The notes under the pieces are model-generated. The model was not told where the DNA came from. It saw nothing but the letters and a program-made list of their open reading frames with translations, and searched no databases. A stretch of DNA of 64,000 bases from Aliiroseovarius zhejiangensis (lineage in GTDB: Bacteria > Pseudomonadota > Alphaproteobacteria > Rhodobacterales > Rhodobacteraceae), in contig NZ_BNCH01000001.1 of NCBI RefSeq assembly GCF_014656375.1, forward strand, positions 744,001 through 808,000. Reading direction: 5' to 3'. The position numbers and the translations under genes are program-made. Positions within the stretch are counted from its first letter, which is position 1; every line of letters starts with the position of its first letter. This document shows, in pieces, positions 45,144 through 53,563 of this stretch.

Positions 45144-45308
45144 TTGGGTGCCCCGGCACTGCTTTCGCCTTACGCTTGTACACAAGCTTTCTTAACGATG
45201 CGCTATAATCGCTCACTTAGGCATCATTATGTCGAAGACCATCAACAATCATCAAGAAAATATGGGGAATTGTCGGCAGATGGTCCCCAATGCGTCACTG
45301 GGGGCGGC

Positions 45309-45334
45309 ACCTTCGGCCCCAACGGGCCGAAGGT
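45309..45334. terminator. Perfect 11-bp hairpin after nhaA
   Basis: ACCTTCGGCCC (45309-45319) pairs with GGGCCGAAGGT (45324-45334) around CAAC, just downstream of the nhaA stop. There is no T-run, so it is a terminator-like or RNA-stabilising hairpin. Confidence 0.5.
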
Positions 45335-45343
45335 ATGGGGGCG

Positions 45344-46642
45344 TCAGCCCTCTTGTTTTTCCACCTTGAAGACCTTTCCGGCCGCAAAGGACAGGAACAC
45401 CGCGCCAAAGCTGAACAGGGCGCCCATCTTGGCGGCGTCCTGCACCGGTCCGGGCGCGAAGGCGACAGACGCGACGAACAGCGACACGGTAAAACCGATG
45501 GCCGCCACGAAACCTATCACGATCAGGTCAACCGATCGCATCCCCGCCGGCAGACCAAGCCGCATCGGATAGGCCGCAAGCCATCCCATGATGAAAATGC
45601 CCACGGGTTTGCCGATGATCAGACCCGCCAACACCAGCCATGTGGCTTCCGAAATCGCACCGAACTCCACCCCGGCGTTCAGAAGGCCGAAGAAGAACAG
45701 GACGATGTCCACCGGAATGGCCAGCCCGTGTTCCATGTCGTTCAGGATGTCGTGCAGGTATCTTTCAGCGTCGGCAAAGATGCCGAAGGCGCGGTCGGCA
45801 TGGGGAATCGCCGGAATGACGGGCAACAGGCCCAGCGCCGGATGGATGCCCGCCTGGGCAAAACCGAACCAGCTCAGGCAGCCCGCGATGGCATAGGGGT
45901 ACCAGGTCAGCTTCTTGCGCACCCAGGTCGACCGGGGGCGCAGCTGATCGCCACGGTCCAGACGCCTGGGCAGCCAGTTGAACAGGACAAAGGCTGCGAC
46001 CGACGCCGCCACCGACAGCAACAGCCAGATCGGGGCAAGCTCGCCCGAAGGATAGAAAATCGCAAGGATGATCAGCCCTGCTGCGTCATCGGCAATGGCC
46101 AGCAACAGCAGGAATCGCACCGCCGGGTGACCAGCCCCGAACACCATGCGCCCGACCAGGTAGCTGAAGGCGATGTCGGTTGCGGTCGGGATGGCCCAAC
46201 CGCGCGCAACCGCATCAAAGGTCGTTGACCCCAGGAAATAGGCGATGCCCAGATAGACCGCGATCGGACCGATCATGCCACCTGCTGTCGCCACCAGCGG
46301 CGTCGCCGCCTTTTTGCCGCGCAGTGATCCGTTTTCAAGGATCACGGCCTCCCAGACCTCTTTCCCGGCGATGGCGAAAAACAGCGCCATCAGCACATCA
46401 TTGATCAGATAGTGGAACGTCACCACACGCTCAATATCACCGTATTCAAAGTGATGTGCCGCTTCGCCATAGGCTTTTTCCCAGTACCCGATGTCGATGC
46501 CGATGGTCGAGTTGAACCACAGCGGGTATTCCACGAAATGATGGTATGAGTGTGGATCAATATTGGCCCAGATCAGCGCAAGAATTGCCCCGCTGATCAA
46601 AAGGATCGAGTAGGTCGTGATAAAGTTCCACACGCGATACAT
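45344..46642 (-). CDS. nhaA: Na+/H+ antiporter NhaA
   Basis: A 432-residue inner-membrane antiporter with about twelve hydrophobic segments. Features of NhaA are the VNDVLMALFFAIAGKEVWEA-type block (here LINDVLMALFFAIAGKEVWE), PTATDIAFSYLVGR and ADDAAGLIILAIFY, which contains the paired Asp residues of the ion site. It exports sodium in exchange for protons, useful to a marine bacterium. The ATG at 46642 is preceded by GGGG and gives MYRVWNFITTYSILL. A strong hairpin lies in its leader, and it is monocistronic. Confidence 0.94.
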   Translation of the reverse strand: MYRVWNFITTYSILLISGAILALIWANIDPHSYHHFVEYPLWFNSTIGIDIGYWEKAYGEAAHHFEYGDIERVVTFHYLINDVLMALFFAIAGKEVWEAVILENGSLRGKKAATPLVATAGGMIGPIAVYLGIAYFLGSTTFDAVARGWAIPTATDIAFSYLVGRMVFGAGHPAVRFLLLLAIADDAAGLIILAIFYPSGELAPIWLLLSVAASVAAFVLFNWLPRRLDRGDQLRPRSTWVRKKLTWYPYAIAGCLSWFGFAQAGIHPALGLLPVIPAIPHADRAFGIFADAERYLHDILNDMEHGLAIPVDIVLFFFGLLNAGVEFGAISEATWLVLAGLIIGKPVGIFIMGWLAAYPMRLGLPAGMRSVDLIVIGFVAAIGFTVSLFVASVAFAPGPVQDAAKMGALFSFGAVFLSFAAGKVFKVEKQEG

Positions 46643-46675
46643 TTGTTGCCCCGTCTAGTTCCTGATTTATAAACA

Positions 46676-46710
46676 GGTCGCGTCCCGGCGAATTCTGCTG
46701 GAACGCGACC
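46676..46710 (-). promoter_or_regulatory. Stem-loop in the nhaA leader
   Basis: On the minus strand GGTCGCGTTCC pairs with GGGACGCGACC (one G-U pair) around a 13-base loop, 34-68 bases before the nhaA start. It could be the terminator of the upstream permease gene or a leader regulator of nhaA; several nhaA genes carry structured leaders. Confidence 0.4.
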
Positions 46711-46741
46711 CTTTGCTTGTTCGTTTCAGGAAATACTTCAA

Positions 46742-46766
46742 CTCGGCCAAAACGACAATGGCCGAG
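46742..46766 (-). terminator. Hairpin at the end of the ArsR-linked permease gene
   Basis: CTCGGCC (46742-46748) pairs with GGCCGAG (46760-46766) around an 11-base loop, 25 bases after the permease stop, with TTGAAGTATTT following on the minus strand. Confidence 0.45.
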
Positions 46767-46790
46767 CGCAATATCTGTCCACACACCTCG

Positions 46791-47840
46791 TCAGGCGACC
46801 GTACCCCAGACCAGACCGGAAACGATTGCGCCAACCATGGCCAGCCCCAGATACGCAGCAAAGACACGCGGTTTGACCAAAGCCCAGACCGCGACAGCCG
46901 CGGGGATGCAACTGACCCCGCCCGCGATCACGAAACTCATCGCGGCGCCGTTTGACATGCCCTGATCCAGCAGAGCGGCCACCATCGGCACCGCCGCATA
47001 CCCATTCAGATAAGCAGGAGCCCCGACGAGTGCGGCCAGCAGGATCGGGCCAATCCCGGTTCCGCCCAGCACCTGCGCCACAAGATCGGCAGGTACATAG
47101 CGCAGCATCAGGGCTTCGATCATATAGGCCAGCAGCAGCCATTTCGACAGGAACAGAGCGTTTTCAAACGCGGTGCTGCGAAAACTTGCGCGCCGCGTCC
47201 TGTCGGTCCAGAACCGCCACTGCACTTCGCCGGAATACACATCCGCCCCTGACCCGGCCCCACATCCGGACGACGAACAACAGGCCGGGGCGGGGGCGTT
47301 TTTCAACGGGTCAGCAAACAGGGCGGATTTCGCCATCGCCTTGACCGTGAAACCTCCGAACAACCCGATCGACACCGCCGCGAATGTCTTTGCCACCGCG
47401 AACCCGGTGCCAAGAGTGCCTGCGGTGATCGCGAACATCGCCGGATCCATCAGAGGCGAGGACAGCCAGAACGCCATGACCGCGCCCAACGGCGCCCCCA
47501 CCGCCAGAAGCGCGGCGATGAACGGGATCACTTCGCATGAGCAAAAGGGCGACAGGCCGCCGGCAAAGGCGGCCAGTACGATCATCCGTGCCTCTCGCCC
47601 TTCGAAGGCACGGGCCAACAGGTTCTCCGCCCCCGTTGCCTTCAGATAGGCCACAGCCAGGATCGCGAACAGGATAAAGGGTGCCGTGTGCATCAGCGCG
47701 CTCAGCGCGAAGGTGATGGTGGGCCAGACCTCTTGCGGTGCAAACAGGGTCAGACCGGCAGGGATCGCCAGAATTGCAACCCATGCCTTGTCGATGCGCC
47801 ATCGTCTGGCTGGGGGTTGGGTTTGCGTCGTCTCAGCCAT
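46791..47840 (-). CDS. ArsP-type permease (PF03773-like)
   Basis: A 349-residue inner-membrane protein with about eight to ten hydrophobic segments. GGLSPFCSCEVIPFIAALLAVGAPLGAVMAFWLSSP holds the Cys pair conserved in ArsP/YraQ permeases. The central cytoplasmic loop has a Cys cluster (CCSSSGCGAGSG), and a second repeat contains LVGAPAYLNGYAAVPMVAALL. Known ArsP proteins export trivalent organoarsenicals. The gene is coupled to the ArsR-type regulator gene by an eight-base overlap, so metal/metalloid resistance is likely; the exact ion is not known. Confidence 0.88.
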   Translation of the reverse strand: MAETTQTQPPARRWRIDKAWVAILAIPAGLTLFAPQEVWPTITFALSALMHTAPFILFAILAVAYLKATGAENLLARAFEGREARMIVLAAFAGGLSPFCSCEVIPFIAALLAVGAPLGAVMAFWLSSPLMDPAMFAITAGTLGTGFAVAKTFAAVSIGLFGGFTVKAMAKSALFADPLKNAPAPACCSSSGCGAGSGADVYSGEVQWRFWTDRTRRASFRSTAFENALFLSKWLLLAYMIEALMLRYVPADLVAQVLGGTGIGPILLAALVGAPAYLNGYAAVPMVAALLDQGMSNGAAMSFVIAGGVSCIPAAVAVWALVKPRVFAAYLGLAMVGAIVSGLVWGTVA

Positions 47841-48174
47841 GATCGTGGCCCTTTCCGTCCGGGCAATCCGCGCAGCATTCCGAAAGAAGATAGTTGGAAA
47901 GCGCGCGCATCACATCGTATTCGGCGGCCGCGCATATGATGCTGCGGCCCTGTTTTTCCTGCGTAACCAACCCCGCCGCCGCAAGAATTTTCATATGGTG
48001 GGTCAGGGTCGAGCCTGTGATCCCACAGCGTTCGCCCAACGCGCCGATGCTCAACCCTTCGGGTCCCGCGCGCACCAGGGTGCGCAAAACAGACAGGCGG
48101 TGTTCAGACCCCAGCGCGGCAAACTGCGACGCCGCGATGTCGACATGGAGCGGTTCATGAGATTCGTGTTTCAT
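47833..48174 (-). CDS. ArsR-family metal-sensing repressor
   Basis: A 113-residue winged-helix repressor: FAALGSEHRLSVLRTLVRAG, then LGERCGITGSTLTHHMKILAAAGLVTQEKQGR. The C terminus is a Cys/His tail (CCADCPDGKGHDHG) that could bind a thiophilic metal; this is not the usual ArsR ELCVCDL site. The ATG at 48174 lies inside the operator repeats that follow, which suits autorepression. Its 3' end overlaps the permease start by eight bases. The frame is open to 48423 but that part crosses the divergent promoter. Confidence 0.9.
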   Translation of the reverse strand: MKHESHEPLHVDIAASQFAALGSEHRLSVLRTLVRAGPEGLSIGALGERCGITGSTLTHHMKILAAAGLVTQEKQGRSIICAAAEYDVMRALSNYLLSECCADCPDGKGHDHG

Positions 48175-48216
48175 ATTTCTAGAAATATAGAAATATAACC
48201 GTGGAGCAAGGGTTAT
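48173..48216. promoter_or_regulatory. ArsR operator array
   Basis: ATATTTCT-AGAAATAT (48173-48188) is a perfect 16-base palindrome, directly followed by a third half-site AGAAATAT (48189-48196). An ATAACC/GGTTAT repeat (48195-48200 and 48211-48216) completes the set. It lies between the ArsR gene and the divergent UDG-family gene. Confidence 0.65.
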
Positions 48217-48270
48217 TTCGAAAGGCCTCGAAATATTGCATACGACCCGTCCACGCCCTAGCCTGCGGCC

Positions 48271-48879
48271 ATGACCAGCCTGACGAAATCCATTGCGGCC
48301 TGTCGCCTGTGCGCCAATCGCTTCGCCGCGACCCAGACAGGCCATTCTCCACGCCCGGTTGTCTGGTTCCGGAAGGGCGCAAAGGTGCGCATCATCGGAC
48401 AAGCACCAGGGTTGCGGGTGCACAAGTCGGGCCTGCCCTTTGACGATCCGTCCGGGGATCGTCTGCGCGACTGGATGGGGGTGGACCGCGACGTTTTCTA
48501 TGACCGGACCCGCATTGCCATCACGCCAATGGGCTTCTGTTTTCCCGGCTATGACGCAAAGGGATCGGACCTGCCTCCACCCCGAATATGCGCGGAAACA
48601 TGGGCGGATCGCGTAGACAATGCGCTGGCGGACACCCCCCTGACGCTACTGGTAGGTGGATACGCTCAGGCGCGGCACCTTGGCCGCGGCAAGGGCGTAA
48701 CGGAAACGGTCAGGGGTTGGCGCGATCATGCGCCGCGGCTGTTTCCCTTGCCACATCCATCGTGGCGCAATACGGGATGGCTGAAAAAGAACCCGTGGTT
48801 TGAAACCGAATTGCTGCCCGTGCTGCAAGCTCGACTGGCCGAACTTCTGCAACCTTCCAGCGCAAAGGATGCGCCATGA
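48271..48879 (+). CDS. Uracil-DNA glycosylase family protein
   Basis: A 202-residue protein of the UDG superfamily (COG1573 type). An early CRLC pair is followed by VRIIGQAPGLRVHKSGLPFDDPSG (the motif I region) and the C-terminal block PLPHPSWRN, where the usual HPS motif is found. AITPMGFCFPGYDAKGSDLPPP lies between. UDGs excise uracil from DNA; the extra Cys residues may bind an iron-sulfur cluster as in family 4, but only two Cys are in the expected spacing. The next gene overlaps its end by four bases. Enzymatic class is uncertain. Confidence 0.82.
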   Translation: MTSLTKSIAACRLCANRFAATQTGHSPRPVVWFRKGAKVRIIGQAPGLRVHKSGLPFDDPSGDRLRDWMGVDRDVFYDRTRIAITPMGFCFPGYDAKGSDLPPPRICAETWADRVDNALADTPLTLLVGGYAQARHLGRGKGVTETVRGWRDHAPRLFPLPHPSWRNTGWLKKNPWFETELLPVLQARLAELLQPSSAKDAP

Positions 48880-49664
48880 CCGACACGACCCGCCTTGATG
48901 ATGCCCATGCCGCAATGCAGGCCGATCTGGAGGACGATGCCGCGCGGCTTCGGTTCTATGAACGTCTGGCGGATGGAGAGCTGTTTCTGCTTCTGAGCCA
49001 GGAACCCGAGGGCGATGACCTCTCGCCCGAGCTGTTCGAACTGGAAGGCGCGACATTCGCTCTTGTCTTTGATCGCGAGGAACGGCTGGCCGAGTTCGTC
49101 GGCGCCCCTGCCCCCTATGCCGCCCTGCCGGGGCGGTTGGTCGCCAATACGCTGGCGGGGCAGAACATTGGCCTGGGGGTCAATCTGGGCGTCGCACCGT
49201 CGTCAATCCTGATCCCGCCCGAGGCGATGTCGTGGCTGGCAGAGACACTGAAATCCGGCCCCGAACAGGTCGAGGCCCGGATTGCCGAAGTTCACCCCCC
49301 GTCGGTGCCGGACGCCTTGGTCGCCTCATTGGATGCCAAGCTGGCCTCGGCAGGTGGATTGGCCAGTCATGCCTGTCTGGCAGCAGTCACCTATGCGGAT
49401 GGTCGAAAGGGTCACCTGCTTGGTTTTGTGGATGCCGTCGCCGGTGCCGAACGCGCTTTGGCAGGGGCCGCGAACGAAGCCCTGACCTTTTCAGGGCTTG
49501 AGGCCGGAGAAATGGATGTGGGGTTCTTTGCCAGCAAGGATCAGGCAGCAGGGAAGCTCGCAGCCCTTGGGATCCGGTTTGATCTGCCTGAACCCGAACC
49601 ACAGGAACGGCTGGCACCGGTCGCGCCCGGTTCAGACCCGGACAAGCCGCCCATCCTGAAATGA
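48876..49664 (+). CDS. SseB N-terminal domain protein
   Basis: A 262-residue soluble, acidic protein. RLRFYERLADGELFLLLSQEPEG and FALVFDREERLAEFVG are typical of the SseB N-terminal domain. The C-terminal half is a second alpha/beta domain (MSWLAETLKSGPEQVEARIAEVHPP, then a region ending in Pro-rich linker). Function in alphaproteobacteria is unknown. The ATG overlaps the UDG-family stop (ATGA), so the two genes form an operon. No signal peptide. Confidence 0.82.
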   Translation: MTDTTRLDDAHAAMQADLEDDAARLRFYERLADGELFLLLSQEPEGDDLSPELFELEGATFALVFDREERLAEFVGAPAPYAALPGRLVANTLAGQNIGLGVNLGVAPSSILIPPEAMSWLAETLKSGPEQVEARIAEVHPPSVPDALVASLDAKLASAGGLASHACLAAVTYADGRKGHLLGFVDAVAGAERALAGAANEALTFSGLEAGEMDVGFFASKDQAAGKLAALGIRFDLPEPEPQERLAPVAPGSDPDKPPILK

Positions 49665-49712
49665 CGGGCTGAGGGGCAGCGTTCGACAAATTGCCGAACG
49701 CTGCAGCAATAA

Positions 49713-49961
49713 TCAGCCTTTGGCCTTCTTCTCAAGCGCGTCCAGACGTGACTTCAGCGCCTCGTTTTCCTCGCGCGCTTTCTGCGCCATGGCCCGCACG
49801 GCATCGAACTCTTCGCGCGTCACGAAATCACGATCTGCCAGCCAGCGGTCCATCCAGCTTTTCATTGCTGTCTCGGCCTCGTCCTTTGCCCCCTGAGCCA
49901 CGCCCATGGCGTTGGTCATCAACTGGGACATATCGTCCAATATCTTGTTGCGCGTCTGCAT
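49713..49961 (-). CDS. BMFP/UbiK-family accessory protein
   Basis: An 82-residue protein: an amphipathic N-terminal helix (NKILDDMSQLMTNAMGVAQGA), a middle section (FVTREEFDAVRAMAQKAREE) and a C-terminal coiled coil (ENEALKSRLDALEKK). This is the layout of BMFP membrane-fusogenic/UbiK proteins, which in gamma- and alphaproteobacteria support the ubiquinone Ubi complex. The second ATG (49961) is chosen because GAGGAG lies six bases before it; the first ATG, at 49967, abuts the same site. It is divergent from lgt. Confidence 0.88.
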   Translation of the reverse strand: MQTRNKILDDMSQLMTNAMGVAQGAKDEAETAMKSWMDRWLADRDFVTREEFDAVRAMAQKAREENEALKSRLDALEKKAKG

Positions 49962-50053
49962 CGGCATCTCCTCGCTTGTTGGGGTCTATATGGGGATTCC
50001 CGAAGGCAGAGACAAGGTTGACTTGCCCCGCCGGACAGGGTCAGGAATGCGGC

Positions 50054-50962
50054 ATGTTCTTGGCTATTCCCTTTCCCGCCATCTCGCCCGAAATCTTCTC
50101 GGTCGAGATTGGCACATTCACCTTCGCCCTGCGCTGGTATGCGCTGGGGTATCTGGTTGGCATCGCCATTGGCTGGTGGATCATCGCACGCGCGATTGCG
50201 CGCCCGGGCTTGTGGCGCGGCGACGCACCAATCACACGCGCGCAGCTCGAGGATCTGGCCACCTGGGCCATCGTCGGTATCGTGCTGGGGGGGCGCCTGG
50301 GCTATGTGCTGTTCTATGACCCGGGTTACTTTCTGCAAAACCCGCTGGAGATCCCGAAGGTATGGACCGGCGGCATGTCGTTCCATGGCGGCTTTCTGGG
50401 CATCATCGCCGTCACATGGCTGTTTGCCCGCAAACACGGGATTGCGGTGGCGAAGCTGGCCGACCTGTTGGCCATCGCAGCCCCCATCGGCATCGGGTTG
50501 GTGCGGATCACCAATTTCATCAATGCCGAACTTTGGGGCCGCCCGACCACCGCGCCCTGGGGTGTCATCTTCCCCGGCGAGGCGGCGCAGGACTGTCCGG
50601 GTTGGGATGTGGCGCTCGGCGCGTGTGCCCGCCACCCCAGCCAGCTTTACGAAGCGGTGCTTGAGGGGCTTTTGCTGGCCGCGATCCTTCTGACTCTGGC
50701 CTTCCGCCGCGGGTGGCTGAAACGCCCCGGCCTGCTGACGGGACTGTTCTTTTTGGGCTACGGGCTGTCGCGCTTCGTGGTTGAGTTTTTCCGGCAGGCA
50801 GATGCGCAGTTCATCTCGCCCGACAACCCGTGGGGTCATGTCCTCCGGCTTGGTGACTGGGGGTTGACCATGGGGCAGGTGTTGACGCTTCCGATGATCG
50901 TGATCGGGATTGCCACGATGATCTGGGCAACCCGCCATTCGCAATCACCTGCCGCCCCATGA
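50054..50962 (+). CDS. lgt: Prolipoprotein diacylglyceryl transferase
   Basis: A 302-residue inner-membrane enzyme that transfers diacylglycerol from phosphatidylglycerol to the lipobox cysteine of prolipoproteins. It has seven hydrophobic segments; the family blocks are VLGGRLGYVLFYDPGYF, GGMSFHGGFLGI, LVRITNFINAELWGRPT and ARHPSQLYEAVLEG, and the last helix MIVIGIATMIWATRH. The ATG at 50054 starts MFLAIPFPAIS, the usual beginning. It is the first gene of lgt-midA-pgeF, with a four-base overlap to the next gene. Confidence 0.96.
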   Translation: MFLAIPFPAISPEIFSVEIGTFTFALRWYALGYLVGIAIGWWIIARAIARPGLWRGDAPITRAQLEDLATWAIVGIVLGGRLGYVLFYDPGYFLQNPLEIPKVWTGGMSFHGGFLGIIAVTWLFARKHGIAVAKLADLLAIAAPIGIGLVRITNFINAELWGRPTTAPWGVIFPGEAAQDCPGWDVALGACARHPSQLYEAVLEGLLLAAILLTLAFRRGWLKRPGLLTGLFFLGYGLSRFVVEFFRQADAQFISPDNPWGHVLRLGDWGLTMGQVLTLPMIVIGIATMIWATRHSQSPAAP

Positions 50963-52047
50963 CCCCGCTTGCAAAGATACTGGCGCGACAGATCGCCACC
51001 GCTGGCCCGATTTCCGTCGCAGACTTCATGGCTGAATGTCTGCTGCATCCGGACCATGGCTACTACGCCACCCGCGACCCCTTCGGCGCGTCCGGCGATT
51101 TCACCACCGCCCCCGAAATCAGCCAGATGTTCGGCGAGCTGTTGGGGCTGGCACTGGCGCAAACCTGGCTGGATCAGGGCGCACCTGCTCCGTTTACATT
51201 GGCCGAGCTTGGGCCGGGTCGCGGCACCTTGATGGCGGACATCCTGCGCGCCACGGGACGTGTGCCGGGGTTCCGCGCCGCCGCCCGGCTGCATCTGGTC
51301 GAGGCCTCACCTGTTCTGAGGACGGCACAGGCCAAATCCCTTGCTCCACGCGACGTCACCCACCACGATACGGTCGACACGCTGCCGGATGCACCACTGT
51401 TCCTGATCGCCAACGAGTTCTTCGACGCCCTGCCCATCCGCCAGTTCCAACGGGACGGCACCGGCTGGCGTGAACGTCAGGTGGGGCTTGACGGGAGCCG
51501 GCTGACCTTTGGTCTGACTTCCCCCCTGCCCGTCCGCGATCTGGCGCACCGTTTGGACGACACGCGCGAGGGTGATCTGGTCGAAATCTGTCCCGCCAGC
51601 CCCGCAATCATGGCGCAGATCGCGACCCGGATCGAGGCACAGGGCGGCGCGGCGTTGATCATCGACTATGGGGATTGGCGATCGGTGGGCGACACGTTTC
51701 AGGCCATCGCGGCCCATGATCACGTTGACCCGCTGGCAACCCCCGGCACGGCCGACCTGACCGCGCATGTGGATTTCGAAGCTCTGGTGCGGTCCGCCGC
51801 CCCGCTGACCCCGCATCTTTTGACCCCGCAGGGCCTGTTTCTGGAGCGTCTGGGCATCACCCAACGTGCCCAGACCTTGGCCGCGAACCTGTCCGGCGAC
51901 GCGCTGGAGGCCCATGTCAAGGCGCACCGACGCTTGACGCACCCGGATGAAATGGGGACGCTGTTCAAAGTGCTGGGGCTGACTCGCGCGGATGCGCCGG
52001 ACCTGCCTGGCCTCACCCGAACACCCGACCAGACCGGCCCCGCATGA
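50959..52047 (+). CDS. SAM-dependent methyltransferase, MidA/NDUFAF7 family
   Basis: A 362-residue class I methyltransferase. GYYATRDPFGASGDFTTAPEISQMFGEL, then AELGPGRGTLMADILRA (the SAM-binding glycine motif) and FLIANEFFDALPIRQF are signature blocks of the NDUFAF7/MidA family, which dimethylates an arginine of a complex I subunit in eukaryotes. In bacteria the substrate is less clear. Its ATG overlaps lgt by four bases and its stop overlaps pgeF by four, so all three are coupled. It lies 47 kb from the complex I accessory subunit in this window. Confidence 0.9.
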   Translation: MTPLAKILARQIATAGPISVADFMAECLLHPDHGYYATRDPFGASGDFTTAPEISQMFGELLGLALAQTWLDQGAPAPFTLAELGPGRGTLMADILRATGRVPGFRAAARLHLVEASPVLRTAQAKSLAPRDVTHHDTVDTLPDAPLFLIANEFFDALPIRQFQRDGTGWRERQVGLDGSRLTFGLTSPLPVRDLAHRLDDTREGDLVEICPASPAIMAQIATRIEAQGGAALIIDYGDWRSVGDTFQAIAAHDHVDPLATPGTADLTAHVDFEALVRSAAPLTPHLLTPQGLFLERLGITQRAQTLAANLSGDALEAHVKAHRRLTHPDEMGTLFKVLGLTRADAPDLPGLTRTPDQTGPA

Positions 52048-52802
52048 CCCTTGAGATCATCACTTCCAACGCCCTGGCACCCATCCAACACGGGTTTTTC
52101 ACCCGCCGTGGCGGTGCATCATCAGGCGTCTATGCCGGGCTGAACTGCGGGGCGGGAAGTCAGGATCAATCCGAACTTGTATCAATCAACCGCGACCGGG
52201 TAGCTGATGCAATGGGGGTGACATCTGACAAGCTGTGCGGCGTGCATCAGGTGCATTCGCCCGACGTGGTGCATGTGGACGGGCCGATCAATAGTGCCAA
52301 ACCACAAGCCGATGCGCTTGTCACGGCGACCCCCGGCCTTGCCCTGACGATCCTGACCGCCGATTGCCAACCTGTGTTGTTCGCGGATCCCAAGGCCGGC
52401 GTGATCGGTGCTGCCCATGCCGGGTGGAAAGGCGCGCTGGACGGCGTGCTGGAGGCGACGATCGGCGCGATGGTCGACCTTGGGGCCATGCGGGACAACA
52501 TCACCGCCATCATCGGTCCCACCATCAGCCAGCGGGCCTATGAAGTCGGGCCGGAGTTCCTGGACGCGTTCATGGGGCAGAACCCGGACTATGGCCGCTT
52601 CTTCGCCGGGGGCGAAGGGGACCGCGCGATGTTCGACCTGCCGGGTTTCGGCCTTTACCTGCTGCGCGAGGCAGGCGTGGGTCGGGCCGAATGGATCGGG
52701 CATTGCACCTATGGCGACCCGGATCGGTTCTATTCCTATCGACGCAGTTGCCACAGGAACGAGCCGGATTACGGGCGTCTGATCTCGGCCATTCGCCTGT
52801 AA
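52044..52802 (+). CDS. pgeF: Peptidoglycan editing factor PgeF (YfiH/laccase-domain)
   Basis: A 252-residue protein of the multicopper polyphenol oxidase (YfiH) family, which acts as an amidase removing mis-incorporated L-Ser from UDP-MurNAc and as a purine nucleoside-acting enzyme in relatives. The zinc-site blocks are VHQVHSPDVVHVDG, AAHAGWKGALDGVLEATI and GHCTYGDPDRFYSYRRSCHRNE, with the conserved Cys in LTADCQPVLFADP. The start overlaps the previous stop. Normal length. Confidence 0.93.
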   Translation: MTLEIITSNALAPIQHGFFTRRGGASSGVYAGLNCGAGSQDQSELVSINRDRVADAMGVTSDKLCGVHQVHSPDVVHVDGPINSAKPQADALVTATPGLALTILTADCQPVLFADPKAGVIGAAHAGWKGALDGVLEATIGAMVDLGAMRDNITAIIGPTISQRAYEVGPEFLDAFMGQNPDYGRFFAGGEGDRAMFDLPGFGLYLLREAGVGRAEWIGHCTYGDPDRFYSYRRSCHRNEPDYGRLISAIRL

Positions 52803-52818
52803 GCGCACGGCACCCGGA

Positions 52819-53319
52819 TCAGGGCGCCGATCCCAGCCGCGCCTCGAGCACGTCGAAGGGAACACCCGGTTCATCCTTGGCGCCGCGAATGACCAGCGAT
52901 GTCTTCACCGAGGCCACGTTTTCGGCGGCTGTCAGTTCCTCGGTCAGGAAGGTCTGGAAGGTGGACAGATCCGGGGCCACACATTTCAGAACGAAATCGA
53001 CCTCGCCATTCAGCATGTGGCATTCACGAACCAGCGACCAGCCCCGACACTGGTTTTCAAAGGCGGTCAGATCGGCTTCGGCCTGGCTGACAAGCCCGAC
53101 CATGGCAAAGACCTGCACCTCGAACCCGAGCGCACGCGCATCGACATCAGCGTGATAACCGCGAATCAACCCTTGCTCTTCCAGCGTTCTGACCCGCCGC
53201 AGACAGGGCGGCGCGGAAATGCCCACACGTTTGGCCAGTTCGACATTGGTCATGCGACCATCGGCCTGAAGCTCGGCGAGAATCATGCGATCAATCGGAT
53301 CAAGTTTGCTTGCGGTCAT
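52819..53319 (-). CDS. Lrp/AsnC-family transcriptional regulator
   Basis: A 166-residue regulator with the N-terminal HTH LDPIDRMILAELQADGRMTNVELAKRVGISAPPCLRRV and the C-terminal RAM domain (FAMVGLVSQAEADLTAFENQCRG, GEVDFVLKCVAPDLSTFQTFL). It senses an amino acid or other small ligand. The ATG at 53319 has TCCTCC-type complementarity upstream and gives MTASKLDPIDR; the frame extends to 53448 into the divergent promoter. It is divergent from trxB with 244 bases between, and its 3' end faces pgeF. Confidence 0.93.
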   Translation of the reverse strand: MTASKLDPIDRMILAELQADGRMTNVELAKRVGISAPPCLRRVRTLEEQGLIRGYHADVDARALGFEVQVFAMVGLVSQAEADLTAFENQCRGWSLVRECHMLNGEVDFVLKCVAPDLSTFQTFLTEELTAAENVASVKTSLVIRGAKDEPGVPFDVLEARLGSAP

Positions 53320-53563
53320 GGAGGAACCTTCTCGGGTGGGTCCACTGATCCCGGCAGAACCAGAGATTTCGTTGGAAATTGCGCAGAGATTACCGCCCAG
53401 AGATCGAATGCGCAACAATCTTTCGCGCCTGCGCAACATAATTTCCACTCAAACGCATATCGGCGCGACCGGATGTCCTGTCAACGGATGCGCAGACGGG
53501 CTTTCCACCAGCCCCCGGTCGCCTTATATGCGTTGCAAACCCAGAACGCTCAAGGAAATCCGC
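53320..53563. promoter_or_regulatory. Lrp/trxB divergent control region
   Basis: A 244-base gap between two divergent genes. I see no clear terminator, riboswitch or named operator in it. Promoters for both genes are expected here. Confidence 0.4.
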
